A DNA stretch of 64,000 bases from Adiantum capillus-veneris (taxonomy: Eukaryota; Streptophyta; Polypodiopsida; Polypodiales; Pteridaceae): assembly GCA_014529385.2 (NCBI GenBank), contig CM043959.1, positions 64,431,753 to 64,495,752 of the forward strand, in the 5' to 3' direction. How positions within the stretch are numbered: position 1 is the stretch's first letter; the number at the start of each line of letters is the position of its first letter. The translations under genes and the position numbers were made by a program. The notes under the pieces were generated by a model. The model was not told the DNA's origin. It made no database searches and saw only the letters and a list, made by a program, of their open reading frames with translations. This document shows positions 48,400-59,472 of the stretch, piece after piece.

Positions 48400-48575
48400 G
48401 TAAAAGGGGCAAAACAGAGCCCCATATTTGGGTGGTCCAGACCACCCCATCATTTCACTGCGACCTCCTCAATCGTCCTTGTGTGGCGCCAACATCATTC
48501 CCCCTCCCTGTCACGTGTCGCTGTGTTAGTGGTTTCCTTGTGGATTGGCCCGTTATTCTTCATCCACGTGTCGTA
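48400..48575 (-). promoter_or_regulatory. PRK promoter region: G-boxes, CCAAT, CArG motif
   Basis: Upstream of the start on the minus strand are two perfect CACGTG G-boxes (48512-48517, 48565-48570), a CCAAT in GGCCAATCC (complement of ~48543-48550) and a perfect CArG motif CCAAATATGG (complement of 48422-48431), whose AT core may also serve as the TATA region about 145 bp from the ATG. G-boxes are common in light-regulated photosynthesis genes. Motif presence is seen; their use is inferred. No canonical TATAAA was found. Confidence 0.5.
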
Positions 48576-49444
48576 AATTGAACCAAATTAAATCAGTCAA
48601 TGCTAGTAGTAAAAGGCTAGAGTGTGTTTGTCAATGCTAGTTGTAAAAGGCTAGTATCATAGTATGTGTGGTCAGGTCAAGTTGTCAACGCTACTAGTAG
48701 ACTATAGCAAAAGGCCAGAATGGGTTTGTGGTGGTTGCTTCTTTTTTTTTTTTTGGGTTGGGGGGACGATAGAAATTGGCACCTTTTTTGTAGGGGATCT
48801 ATGGTTCGAGCTCGTTGTTGAACTAGACCGTCTATGCACTTGGAGGAAATATATGGATTGGGTGGGGTTTGACCTCATGACATCTCCATCTTCAAGTGTT
48901 TACTGCCTTACCACTATGCAATGTGTTCGATTATGTGAGAAAAATGTGGCATTATATTAGGTAGTTTTGGCACGTCCTCGATTTTAGTACACCACCAAAA
49001 CGCAATGCACATACCTTGTGAAGTTCACAAACAATTATCACAAAGTTCACAACGAGTTCACATTTGCTCGAGTTTACACTTAGTTTACATCTAGCTCACA
49101 TTTGAGATCAACAGTTGTGATATTTACCGGTACGTGATATCGATTTTAACCATAGATCCCCTCTGAAATTGAGGTGTCAATTAGTGACCGCGCGGGGGGT
49201 GGGGGGATCCAAGTGTCACCGTTGAGTGCTTAAAATTAGATAGTCGACGCTAAAGGGGTACCCTCCTCCAATGGCCCAATGTAGGCAAAACTTATATTTC
49301 CATAAAGAGTATTAACTCTCGTTGAAATGGGTTTCATGTCTTCATCCATGTGTCATGAATCGAACCTGATTTAAGTCAGTCAATGCTAATAGTAAAAGCA
49401 TGTGTGTGTGTGTGTGTGCGCGTGTATGTGTGTGTGTGTGTGTT

Positions 49445-49505
<61 letters not shown>

Positions 49506-49926
49506 ATTTTTGAGAAACGTAGGGAGTGCTTACATGTCGCACATCGAAAAGATGACATGTTCAAGTCTCACGGTCGCTGACCGCTTAAAATAAAATAGGG
49601 ATAGCCAATCCTCCAACCGCCCAATGTAGGTAGAACTTATATTTCCATAAAGAGGCTTAACTTCATCGAATTGGGTTTGATGTCTCGATAATATGAGCTT
49701 AAATTTAAATCCCCAAGAAAAGATAATGTTGACTATCCAAAGCAGTCCATTCGGCCATCTTTCGTCCAAATGCTTCTCATAAGCAAGGGCATGCTTAAGG
49801 AGGAGAGGGTGACTTGGGTTGTGTGGATTCTAAACGGAGCTCAAGTGCTTTTGTGTGCTCAAAAAAATCCTCAAATCTAGTTATTGGAACTAGGAAGGGC
49901 AAGTTATTGTGTTAAGTTTACCTTAT
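48576..49926. other. Repeat-rich spacer upstream of PRK
   Basis: No gene. A ~35 bp phrase (GTCAATGCTAGT[AT]GTAAAAGGCTAG) repeats at 48597 and 48634, and a longer segment containing TGAACC...TCAGTCAATGCTA recurs at ~49350. A segment with CCCAATGTAGG...CTTATATTTCC repeats at ~49274 and ~49619. Together these suggest old segmental duplication of about 340-780 bp. Confidence 0.6.
49399..49501. repeat. Compound (GT)n-(GA)n microsatellite
   Basis: A GT/GC-interrupted GT run (49399-49442) is followed by about 27 GA dinucleotides (~49447-49501). Confidence 0.95.
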
Positions 49927-50134
49927 GTTATGAGCGCGTCTTGAGCTAGAAAAGAGCAAGAAAGGGTGCTCACAATATACAAGAGCTTGAGACTTGATTA
50001 TAAACTCAATCTTGATTACAAAGCTGATTTACAAGACAAGACTTGATTACAAGACTTAATACTTGATTACAAGACTTAATACTTGATTAACAAACTTGAT
50101 TACAAAGCTGATTTACAAGATAAGACTTGATTAC
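49927..50134 (-). repeat. LTR fragment related to 34.9-35.4 kb, inverted
   Basis: The reverse complement matches the last ~190 bp of the LTR at 34927-35401 (shared TATATTGTGAGCA, TTGCTCTTTTCTAGCTCA, CTCATAACA). Contains internal repeats of TTGATTACAAGAC. It is interrupted at 50135 by the minus-strand Copia LTR. Confidence 0.75.
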
Positions 50135-50363
50135 TGTTGGAATTAGGATTGCAAGGAAACACACACAGCTTGGAGAAGACGAAGGAAGCTCAAGGCACAT
50201 AACAGAGAGTGTATTACTTAGTGTGCAATGGAAAGATACGATAGCCCTAGAGTGATAGGCGTATATACAATGCATGGGGGCAAAACCCTCCTAGTGAGGT
50301 AAAAAATGCCCCGGTGGTCCTAAGTGTGTTCACACACATCACTATCACATGTACATGGTAACA
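50135..50363 (-). repeat. 3' LTR of the minus-strand Copia
   Basis: 229 bp, TGTTACCATG...AATTCCAACA on the minus strand, preceded by the purine tract. Flanking 5 bp on the left is ATTAC; the partner LTR is missing, so the duplication cannot be confirmed. Confidence 0.75.
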
Positions 50364-50440
50364 AATCCCCCCTGGGAGTGGTGCAGTGAACGAGAGCTAG
50401 CACATAGAGTATAGGGAAGTGCCATGCCTTGAGGACAAGA

Positions 50441-52605
50441 TCAATCCACAAAGGGGAGCAAGCCCAAAGCTTTGCAGAAAGCTTCAAAATTCTCACGAGA
50501 CAATGCCTTTGTGAAAAGATCTGCAAGTGTTGGCACATAAGCCAAGTTGATCTCTCCTGCTGAGAGTCTCTCCCTAACATAGTGAGAATGTACCTCAATG
50601 TGCTTTGTGCGAGCATGAAAAATTGGGTTCCTCACAATTGCCATTGTGCTCTGATTGTCATGGTAGATGATGTTGGCAGTGTCTTGTCCAACACCCAAAT
50701 CACCCATAAGACGTCTGAGGCATACACACTCAACCGTAGCTGTGAAGACTGCCTTGTTACTCATCCTCACAACTAGAAGTGGCCACGATAGGTTGCTTAT
50801 TGCTCAACCATGATATGCATGAACTCATGAGCATAAAACGAAAACCACTCGTGGACACTCACGTGTCAAACCAACCATCCCAATCTGAGTCCGAAAAAAC
50901 ATGTAAATCTGGCGGCAATGATCCCCCCTTGGGATAAACAACCCAAGATGTAAAGTGCCACTGAAGTAGCGAAAGATCCGCTCGAGAGACTGCGAATGCT
51001 TAGACCCAGGGCTATGCATAAATCTGTTGACTTGTGAAACTACAAACTGAATATCTGGCCTTTATGTTGCATACGTAGATAAGGCATCCAACATCAGTTT
51101 GGTAAAGAGTGACATCGGCAAGATCACCAGCATCATGAAGACTCAATTTCAAACCTATTTCCATGGGAGTGGCAATAGGTTTGCAATCCTCAAGTTCAAA
51201 CTTACATAGCAATGTCTCTATGTAACTTGTCTGACATAAGGCAATACCACCATCACCCTGCTTAAACCGTATGCCCCAGTAATGATGCAACAATCCCAAA
51301 TTTTTCATCTTGAAAGTAGCATTCAAATAAGCCTTAAAGTCATCAATATGTGCCTCATTCGAACTGGTGATCAACAAATCATCCACATATAGAACAAGAT
51401 GAGAAGTACATCGCCCTCACGCTTTACATACAAAGTGCTTTCTGTTGGACTGTTACGAAATCCTTGTTTGACCAAATGAGCGTCAACTTTCTCATACCAA
51501 GCACGAGGAGACTGCTTCAACCGATACAAAGCGTTCTTACATTTGCACACTTTATCCTCTTGTCCTTTCTTGACAAAACTGCGAGGCTATGTTACATGTG
51601 TCACCATTCAAGAAAGCAGTAACAATGTCTGATTGATGTACTTCCTCACATGTGTCACCATTCAAGAAAGCAGTAACAATGTCTGATTGATGTACATCCC
51701 AACCAAATGAGCTTTCAATGCACATGGAAAATGTAGAGTAGTCATACAACAAGTGGGAGCAAACGTCTCTTCAAAATCTATGCTTTTATGCTACACATAG
51801 CCTTTTGCAACAAGTCGAGCCTTATAGCGATCAATCTCACCATCCGGCTTGCATTTCAACTTGTAAACCCACTTTGTACTAATAGCCTTTTTGCCACGAG
51901 GCAAATCACATAAAGTCCATGTGTCATTTTCTATAAATGCATCATATTTTGATTGCATGATAGCCATCCAAATTTTTGAATTGTGTGCTTCATCAAAAGA
52001 TAGAGGTTCCTCAACATCACAAAAAATGGAAACAGCCAAAGCATAGCAATCTGATGCATAAGATGCATGGTGAGAACCTGAACGAGTACAACTACACAAA
52101 GGTGCATCCAATTTACTGTCACGCAAAGTGTGCACCAGCCATTTTGGCATACCTCTCACCTTTCTCATTCTCAGCCCTTTCCTCATCAAGTACATCATGT
52201 ACATCTGCATTAGAAATTGGCTGATCTGTAACATTTTCAGAAACCCCCATAGGCTGTACATTTGCTTCATTTGAATTTACATTCGAACTTCGACCACTAA
52301 AAAGAGGCAACGAATTGTCATAAGTGTCGTGTGAGCTTACATTACTGTCTCTAGTACATGACGACAAAGGCCGAGTTGAATCTTCCACAAACACAACATC
52401 CCCTGAAACCCAAGATACGCTTTGTTTGTGGATGGTACAACCTGTAACCTTCACTTTCATCACTATAACCAACAAAATGCACTTGACAACCTTATCATCC
52501 AGTTTTTGTGCCGCGTTTGTGGCACCAAAGCATAAGCCTGTGCGCTTTGCGCACGTGTCGAAGGCTGGGAACTTGCCAAAACACCGTGTGCGAGCCACGA
52601 ATGGC
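50441..52605 (-). pseudogene. Copia integrase tail, RT and RNase H
   Basis: Integrase tail QKLDDKVVKCILL and SGDVVFVEDSTRPL. RT start: AFIENDTWTLCDLPRGKK, STKWVYKLKCKPDGE, YKARLVAKGYV. An in-frame 54 bp tandem duplication (51594-51647, 51648-51701) doubles the peptide VHQSDIVTAFLNGDTC. Then YRLKQSPRAWYEKV, the active-site region [MV]DDLLITSSNEAHIDDF (51386 onward), SLERIFRYFSGT, and RNase H with HDNQSTMAIVRNP and ALSRENFEAFCKALG. Several frameshifts split it. The family (RVT_2 plus Copia RNase H) is certain. Confidence 0.9.
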
Positions 52606-53107
52606 TGTAAGAACACAACTAAACAGCGCTAGCAAGCTCAAAGGGGCAATGGTGTGTCCCTCACTGCTCAATGCTTCCGTCGTGAAGGATCCTGTGCCAC
52701 GAAGAAGAAGGAGCCTCCTTTGCCGCCGCGCTCAACTGCCTCTCTGCTGCCGATGCCGCCACAATGCTCGACCACTCTCTCTCTCTCTCTCTCTCTAGCA
52801 CACACACACACACGTGAGCACACGAAGGAGAAGGAGACAGAGATGGAGCAAGAGCACTTCTTAGCTTGCACCCTAAAGAATGAGGATTTTCATGTCAAAT
52901 AGACCTTTTATAAGAGTTTGACCCATTCACACATGGGCACCCACAATGGCCGGTCGTTGCAAAACTACTATAAAAATAAGATAAGTGGTGTGCCTCTCAT
53001 CAACGATCACCTACATACCTATTGGATCGACAAGCTCGGTCCATGATTCAATCAAATAAATAATAAGGTGTCTGTCGAAGGTGATAGGGTGTCCGTGAGG
53101 GTTAACA
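52606..53107 (-). repeat. LTR with TATA box, minus strand
   Basis: On the minus strand it starts TGTTAACCC at 53107 and ends TTCTTACA at 52606, preceded by a purine tract (complement of 53108-53118). TATAAAAGG (complement of 52904-52912) would start transcription near 52880, ahead of a microsatellite-bearing CA/GA stretch. It is the 3' LTR of an element whose body lies to the right and is hardly readable. It interrupts the Copia integrase at 52605. Confidence 0.6.
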
Positions 53108-53118
53108 TGCTCCCCTTC

Positions 53119-54440
53119 CTGATGTAGATTCCGTCCTTGGAAGAGTTATTGAGATGAAGCCCGTTCGTCGAGGTGGAAGAGCATTTGAGATTGGATATCT
53201 TTAGTGAAAAATCAACCAAAATTGGCACAGTAATTGCATTCTCATATACAATTAAAAAGCATGTGCAGTTGTAGGCACACAAATTGTTGGTAACAGAATA
53301 TTAAACAATTTGTTAGCAGTAAAACATTAAACTGTAATATAATCAAATACATAAGCAATTGTAAAGGTCAAAAAATAAACAAGCCTAGGGTCGCTAATTT
53401 AACGGTTGAGAGGCACTAGAGGTCAACTATTAATACCATGGGCAAGCTTCTCAATTCTCTCTCGTCAATTAAGCTGTTTAATTGCGAGAGCAAAGTATTT
53501 CATGTTTGAGGACTGATTAGAGGCTATACCTAGAAGACCTTGTAGCTAAGCTACAATAAAAGAAATTTCTTATGAAATCATCGTCTGAATTATTCTCTTT
53601 GTTTGACCACCCAAAGTTTTTTTACATTGATTCAATTTAGATGTGTGTGCTTATTTTGTATGCCTTGGGCTTTTTTCTTTTCAAGGAAAAGCGCCCACAT
53701 TGGGAACCTCTAGGGCTCTCGTATTATAGGCAATATGTGTAAGTGAAGTACCAAATTAAGCTGGGATTTCTCTTCCATCTTAAGATTTAACATTGTGGCA
53801 CTTTTGATTTTTTATTTATTTTTGTTCGTTTTCAGCATTTCAACTTTTTAACTTTGGGAGGTCATATGACACTGTTACCCTCCCGAGGCTCATCACACTA
53901 GTAAACTCCCTTTATAATACTTAAGCTAAAGGTCAATAGGGACTAAACCCACTAGAAAGCCCTAGTACATTGCACACAATGCTGCCTAAATTGGATTAAG
54001 AACCTAAAGTAACCATTGATTATTAGGAAGGCATTCCCCATGGTATTAAGAGCAGATCTCTAACGCCTAACTTGGTCAAACTAGCTTAGTCAGACTGCTT
54101 GATTCTTAAACCTAGACAAGGGATTTTGACAAAAAATTATATAGAATCTAATGTTTAATCTAAGCAAATGTGATGAATATTGTGCTACCAATCACATTTA
54201 AAGCAGACAAACATGGATGAAAAAAAAAGACAAGGGGCAATGCTAATGGACAAGAAACACCTGTTCGTGTTGATGATCGCGCTCATTTGAAGAGTGAACG
54301 AGACAAGGATTCCATGAAGTTCAAAATTGCAATTACTGGAATGCATTCCTGTACACACTAGAAAACACAAGGAATACCTCTAGGAGGCACATCAATGGGA
54401 AGAGGCACCAACCTTTATTGAACACAATCAAACAACATAA
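53119..54440. other. No recognisable gene
   Basis: Minus strand 53282-53119 may be the end of a decayed polyprotein. A plus-strand TGGTATTAAGAGC near 54043 resembles a primer site, and 54230-54340 then gives gag-like words (VDDRAHLKSERDKDSMKF), so a plus-strand LTR element may start here. Nothing firmer. Confidence 0.35.
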
Positions 54441-54449
54441 TGAACCCTA

Positions 54450-55599
54450 ACCTAATTATTTGCACTTCTTAGAGAGTCAAGGGAATAGGATATTGAATAT
54501 TTGGGCGGGTAGCCCTAGGTCTAAACCCCTATCATTGTCATCATCAAGAAAAACAAAGTCATCATCCGTGAGACCATACGTCCCATCCTTGTAATCATGT
54601 AACTCTTCCTCATCATTAGAGGCACAAATGTTCATTAAGAATGTCACTAAACATCTATAGTCATCTTGGTCAAGAGGGTAAGCTTGTGCAATTGGAGAGA
54701 TGTCCTCTACAAAAGTATGGATCAGTGGTGGTCAAGAGACGTATCAACCATTCTAATTCCTCAAAATTCTTCTCACACACTAGCGTATCTACCAAATCCC
54801 ATTCAACAGGCAAGCACCAGGTAGACTATGTGAAACACTTGTGAAAAGTAAAGAGGGTACGTCTCACCCAAGGTAGGAGTGGATGACTCTAGCATACTAG
54901 CCATATCTGTACACACAGATAGATGATGGTTACTGTGCAAATATTATAAGGGTTACAACAAAAGGTCATGTCCTTGTGCATAATGTGTTTTTATGATTTT
55001 GGGTCATGTACTAGAACTTGTAGGTTTCTAGATTTTTGTTTGGTGGCTCTTGCTCTTTTACTTTTTTATTTTTATTTTTGTGAATATAAGGCTATATATA
55101 TACATTCCCTAAGATTGGGAGATTGAGAGGTTAGGGAGGAAGGTTAAGAGGGGAGCAAGTGAATGATGGATGTCACCAAACACTCTCCCCTTCGTTGGGT
55201 AGATCATACTTTTTGGAATGAAGTCGTCACTTTTTGAAACCAATTGTTCCAAGTTGTTATGGTAAAGACTTTGACCATTAGTTTTTGACCACCCTATGCA
55301 TTTCATCTAGTTGCAAGGATGGTATGGTACTCTCCCATGATTTTATTTGCAACTTTGTTGTAGGGGGTGAACTTTACAACGGGAGGTGCAAATTCTTTCT
55401 TGTTTGTATGGATGTGTACAATGGTAGGTGGAGGTTGTGTCGAAGCTTCTATTTTTGTATATGAACTACATGAAGAGCAAGAAGCTTCATTTGTTTTTTC
55501 TATAATAGAGACAAACAAAACAAGTCATTCTCGCTTGGTTACCCAAACTAGCTCTGAATGAGGTGTATAGTGTTCTGTGATCTTTCCCTTCCCACGATC
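54450..55599 (-). other. 3' region of the Gypsy body; weak acidic ORF
   Basis: Minus strand ~54620-54490 reads through an acidic stretch (SNDEEELHDYKD, DDDFVFLDDDND), comparable in character to the acidic ORF of the giant element. Otherwise no domain and no clear LTR. Confidence 0.35.
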
Positions 55600-56350
55600 T
55601 TCAATCGGCTTTGTCGTTACAGGATTTGACTCACATGGGTTACGTGACAGATAAGAACACAATTTACATTTTGACACTTAGATTTGATCATTTTCTTCAT
55701 ATTAGCCTTGGGCTTCCAATAGTTGTTAGGAATCCAACGCAATGTTTTCTTACATTTCTTGGAGCGAGTGGGGCGTCTCTTACAAGGCTCCTATCTTTTA
55801 GCACCAGCAATGGTTTCTAAAGAAGCTTTAGGGACCCATTTGTATGTTTTCTTTGTTATATTATGATGGGTCTTGTGTGTCTCAAGCTTTGTTTCAGCTA
55901 CATAAGTTGAAGCTCTAGAGGGTTGGGCTATAGGGACATATGGTTCAACCTCCTGGACATGCAATGTTTTGGGTTTTATTTCCTCAAGAGGTAATATCTC
56001 AGGGAATATGGATTGAGTGGCAGGACTAAGAGTTGGTTTCTCTGTTGTGACACTCCCAATCCCCCAATCAATAGTGCATTTGGTTGCTATCATCCACGTG
56101 CGTCCTAAGTTTATATTGCCTTCCATAGTTCTAGTAGGCATGACCAAAAGTCTTGAGCTGCAGCCTCATTTTTGTCATGACTGACAGAAGTGTGCCACAT
56201 TCCAAAAACCGTAGTTTTTTTCTTCTTGACACCCTTGACTTGGATAGTACTCTCAGATAGAGATGGCTTTCCTAATTAACACCACACCCCATATGATAGC
56301 AGATTATTTTTAGCACCCGTGTCCAATAAGGCGTTATATAGCACTTTTTC
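55600..56350 (-). pseudogene. Retropepsin located 3' of integrase
   Basis: Right after the integrase tail, shifted by one frame, the strand reads LQYPIELNNA, a stop, then NALLDTGAKNNLLSYGVW (intact D-T-G-A loop), SESTIQVKGVKKKK, and after another shift INLGRTWMIATKCTIDW, matching the [IL]-L-G-R-[PT]-W end of plant Gypsy proteases. A Pro/Glu-rich linker and KTYKWVPKASLE, later LRWIPN, follow to about 55600. In ordinary Gypsy elements protease precedes RT, so this position is odd. It is either a real order in this family or a fusion of two copies. Confidence 0.75.
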
Positions 56351-56366
56351 CTAGGCGTTATTTAAC

Positions 56367-57724
56367 TCAATAGGGTATTGTAGAGGTGTCAGAGTCCAAC
56401 CAATCATCCTCTGTTTCAACGTGAAATGCATGTGTAACTCCAAGGTTGGCCTCTCGTTGGCGTCTTATACGTTGTTGTCGCTCCTTAGCCTCAGCTTGAG
56501 CTTGTATCTTCTTCAATTCTGCTTGTGCCTTGGCTGCCTTTTTTTGATGGATGGCACATAGGTCCTCTTGGCTTAAAGGATCATAATATCTTTTAAATTC
56601 ACTCCCATTGAGGAATCCAATGGTTTCAATCCCATCAAGAGTTTCCACACAAATGGTACCTTGTGGGGTGATTTTGCATACTCTATATGGTCCTTTTCTC
56701 GCATATTTCAACTTTTTATTCTCGTTTGTCACTCCATACATAAGGACTTTATCCCCCACCTTAACATCCTTGTTCTTTAGATGACACTCAAACCATTTCT
56801 TTCTCCTATCTTTCTCCATAAGTGCATTTTGCACAGCCAATTGCCTTTCTTCATCTAACCTCTCAAGGATACATAAACGATCAACTAAAGGGTTACCATC
56901 CCAACCTTCTTATGAAGCTACCCATAGACTAGGAATTACGAACTCCCATGGCATAACTGCTTCTTGGCTATATACCATACTGAATGGTGTACAATTAATA
57001 GCCACTTTGTAAGAAGTACAATAAGCCCATAGAGCTAATGTTAGCTTCAGATCCCAATCTGTGCGATGAGCTTCCAATGTTTTGGTCAAGATAGAAATCA
57101 AGGTCTTGTTAGTGCTCTCAGCTTGGCCATTTGCTAGTGGATAATAAGATGTAGACTTATGGTGGGCAATCATGAAGTTTGTCGTGAGTTCCTTTATCAT
57201 CTCATTTATAAAATAAGTACCATTGTCACTCACAATTTCAAAGGGACAACCAAATCGCGTAATAATGTTCTCAAAGAGAAACTTAGTAGTTGACCTTGCA
57301 TCAGCCTTGCATGTCGTCTTGGCTTTTGCCCACTTTATCAACATAGTTAGTGACAAACATGAGATTGAGTGTTATGAGATGCTGGGCTAATTGAGCCTAC
57401 AAAGTCTAAACCCCATTTTTCAAATGGTTGAGTCATTTTAATAGGATGTAAGGGCATCTTATCCTTTTGTTGTGTGATCTTGTAACATTGGCATTCATCA
57501 CACCCTTTTGTAAAAAGTGATGCATCTTTGAATAAGGTAGGTCACCAATATCCTGATAACAACACCTTTCTAGCAGTTAGTTCCCCTGAAAAATTTCCTC
57601 CAGCTATATCCATGTGGGCTTCTTGCAGTATGTACAAATACTCATCCTCACGAGCACAACATCTAAGAATGTCATCCTTCCCTAGCTTGTAGAGAGTTTT
57701 TGCAATTAGATTAGTAAGGTTCAC
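56367..57724 (-). pseudogene. Gypsy integrase
   Basis: Zinc domain: the first His (EAHMD) and the Cys pair (CDEC, ~57500) are present, but the second His is Asn in GGNFSG. Core: GLDFVGSI (first catalytic Asp, ~57390), SDNGTYF, and GQAESTNK with exactly 35 residues between the second Asp and the Glu, so D,D35E is complete. C-terminal region: VKVGDKVLMYG, KLKYARKGPYRV, then an Ala/Gln/Lys-rich helix (QKKAAKAQAELKKIQAQAEA). At least three frame breaks. Integrase inserts the cDNA into host chromatin; this copy is dead. Confidence 0.9.
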
Positions 57725-57975
57725 ATTCTTTTAACCATTTTCGAGCTATATCCTTTCAAAGCTCTTTGGGTGGAAAACCGTTAACTAAAAAGTTCACAAT
57801 CTTCTCACTCCATTTGGGCATGGTCTCGACTAGAACCAGGGAAGTATCAGGCAATTCATCATCAATTCCAATAGGGATTCACCATTGGATATGCGAGACA
57901 AATGATCCGCCATGATATGTCATTTATCGGTCTCACCACAACGGTAAAATGAAGCTCTAGAAGAATTAACAACCA

Positions 57976-58637
57976 TCATGTAATTCTTCCCGTGGAACAA
58001 GGTTTATTTACTAGATACAACAATACTTGATGACCCACATAGAAAACAAACTTTTTGGCAAGAATGTAGTAGCAAAATTTCTTCACTACATAAATCATAG
58101 CTAAACCTTTCCACTCTGCAGTAGTGTAGTTTCTCTCAACATCATTTAATTGATGACTTGCAAAGCTAATGGGGTAGTTCAATTTATGTTCTCCTGGTTG
58201 AGCTAGAACACACCCAATAGCAAAGTTCAATGCATCAATATGCACATGGAAAATTACATTCCAATCGGGCACTCGTAGAATTGGAGCACTAATCAAGGTC
58301 TTTTTCAATGACTCATAAGCATGGTCACACTCCGCAGTCCAGTGGAACTCAATAAGAAGCTTGTACAAAGGTGAACTATCTCGGCAAAGTTTAAAATAAG
58401 CCACCTATAATAACCAACATGGCCCATGAATCTTTGAACTCGTGTAGATGATAGCAAATTGTAAATGGCTTTAATTTTGCTCTCATATGTGGAAATCCCA
58501 TTTTTGGACACTATATTCCCTAAAATGACTCCATGTTTAACCCAAAATTTGGCATTTGAAAGGGTTTAAGGAGATACGATGCAATCTGCACTTTTCAGAA
58601 ACTTTCCATAAACACGATAGATGTTCCTTCTGTTAAG
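57976..58637 (-). pseudogene. Gypsy RT thumb and RNase H
   Basis: FWVKHGVILGNIVSKNGI, KIKAIYNLLSSTRVQRFMG and GYYRWLI are the RT thumb/connection. The other frame continues with LISAPILRVPDWN, HVHIDALNFAIGCVLAQPG, ISFASHQLNDVERNYTTAEW and the rest of the RNase H fold. The first RNase H acidic residue (D in HVHIDAL) and the E of TTAEWK are kept. The RT catalytic Asp pair is absent because the 5' part is missing. Confidence 0.85.
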
Positions 58638-59417
58638 TATGGAGCCTGATTTACCCCTTGTAATTTTTTGTGGTAAAAACGCACATTTGTAAGGCCCGCA
58701 TTATGAGGAGAAGCCATCGTGCGTGAAGAAAAATAACTCGCCGGAAAATAAAATCACTCGTCGAAAACCAAAATTTTCACGGCCAATCTCAAGCTGGAAT
58801 ATTCCTTTTTGCTGGAATATTATGGCCGGCCGACGGCCGAAAAGTGATCGAAAAATAACCGGTCAGTTGGCAGGTTGGCTGGTGGCCGGTAGTCAATGGC
58901 CGGTGGCCAGTGGTCGGAAGTCAATGGCCAGTGGCCAAATTCAATGTCCGGTGGCCAAATTCAAAAGCGGACTTGTCCTCTCAAGGGCGGCCACACATGG
59001 GCGAATTGGAGGGTCCGATTTGGACTTATCTACACAAGGGCGGCTACACATGGTATCCTCTCATGAGAGAAGGCAACCCTTTTGGCCTATAAAAGGAGGC
59101 CATTTCTACACACATTCAATAGTGTAAAGTTGATGCAACAAGGTGGGTGTGAGGTGGTGAGAGTGAAACAAGCCAGGAGCTCTATTAAGGGTATAATCCC
59201 TTTGTAAACTACTTTTTGTTTTGAAGTACTAAAGCCATTGAGTGGCTGCTTTCCCGTGGACATAGCCCACATTGGGTGAACCACGTATATCGTGTGTACT
59301 CTCTCTCTCTCTCTCTCTCTACTCTATAATCTCTTGTGTGTGAAATCTATCTCTCTCCATTCAGTAATCTACTCAAATATCTATTTAGCTACGTCATATT
59401 TCCTAAACTGGTATTAG
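58631..59417 (+). repeat. 5' LTR of the plus-strand Copia
   Basis: About 787 bp, with GGCCGG/GTGGCC-rich short repeats at 58820-58960 and a TATA box at 59088. The exact left end (58631 or TGTAAGG at ~58687) is uncertain; the right end is fixed by the primer site. Confidence 0.6.
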
Positions 59418-59472
59418 AGCAAGGTTTGCTCGTAGCTAAAAATTATATCAAGGAAAGGATTCATTGAATTGA

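Larger units (their letters stand above)
50135..52605 (-). mobile_element. Minus-strand Copia, 5' truncated
   Basis: Minus order: integrase tail (to ~52300), linker, RT (52000-51012), RNase H (50770-50441), purine tract (complement of ~50364-50377), 3' LTR 50363-50135 (229 bp, TGTTACC...CCAACA). The 5' part is cut at 52605 by another LTR. The RT is in several frames with stops. Confidence 0.85.
54441..58637 (-). mobile_element. Minus-strand Gypsy body: RT end, RNase H, integrase, protease
   Basis: Domain order on the minus strand: end of RT (58630-58305), RNase H (58404-57976), integrase zinc domain (57724-57542), integrase core (57400-56910), integrase C-terminal region (56840-56367), then a retropepsin (~56350-56060) and a W-V-P-K-containing stretch. 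gag and most of RT are missing upstream because a Copia LTR begins at about 58631. No LTR was found at the left end. Confidence 0.8.

Noticed and set aside
46335-48581. Plus-strand open frames of 118-207 codons over the PRK locus
   Set aside because: They lie antisense to confirmed PRK exons or cross its introns; they are shadows with no domain match.
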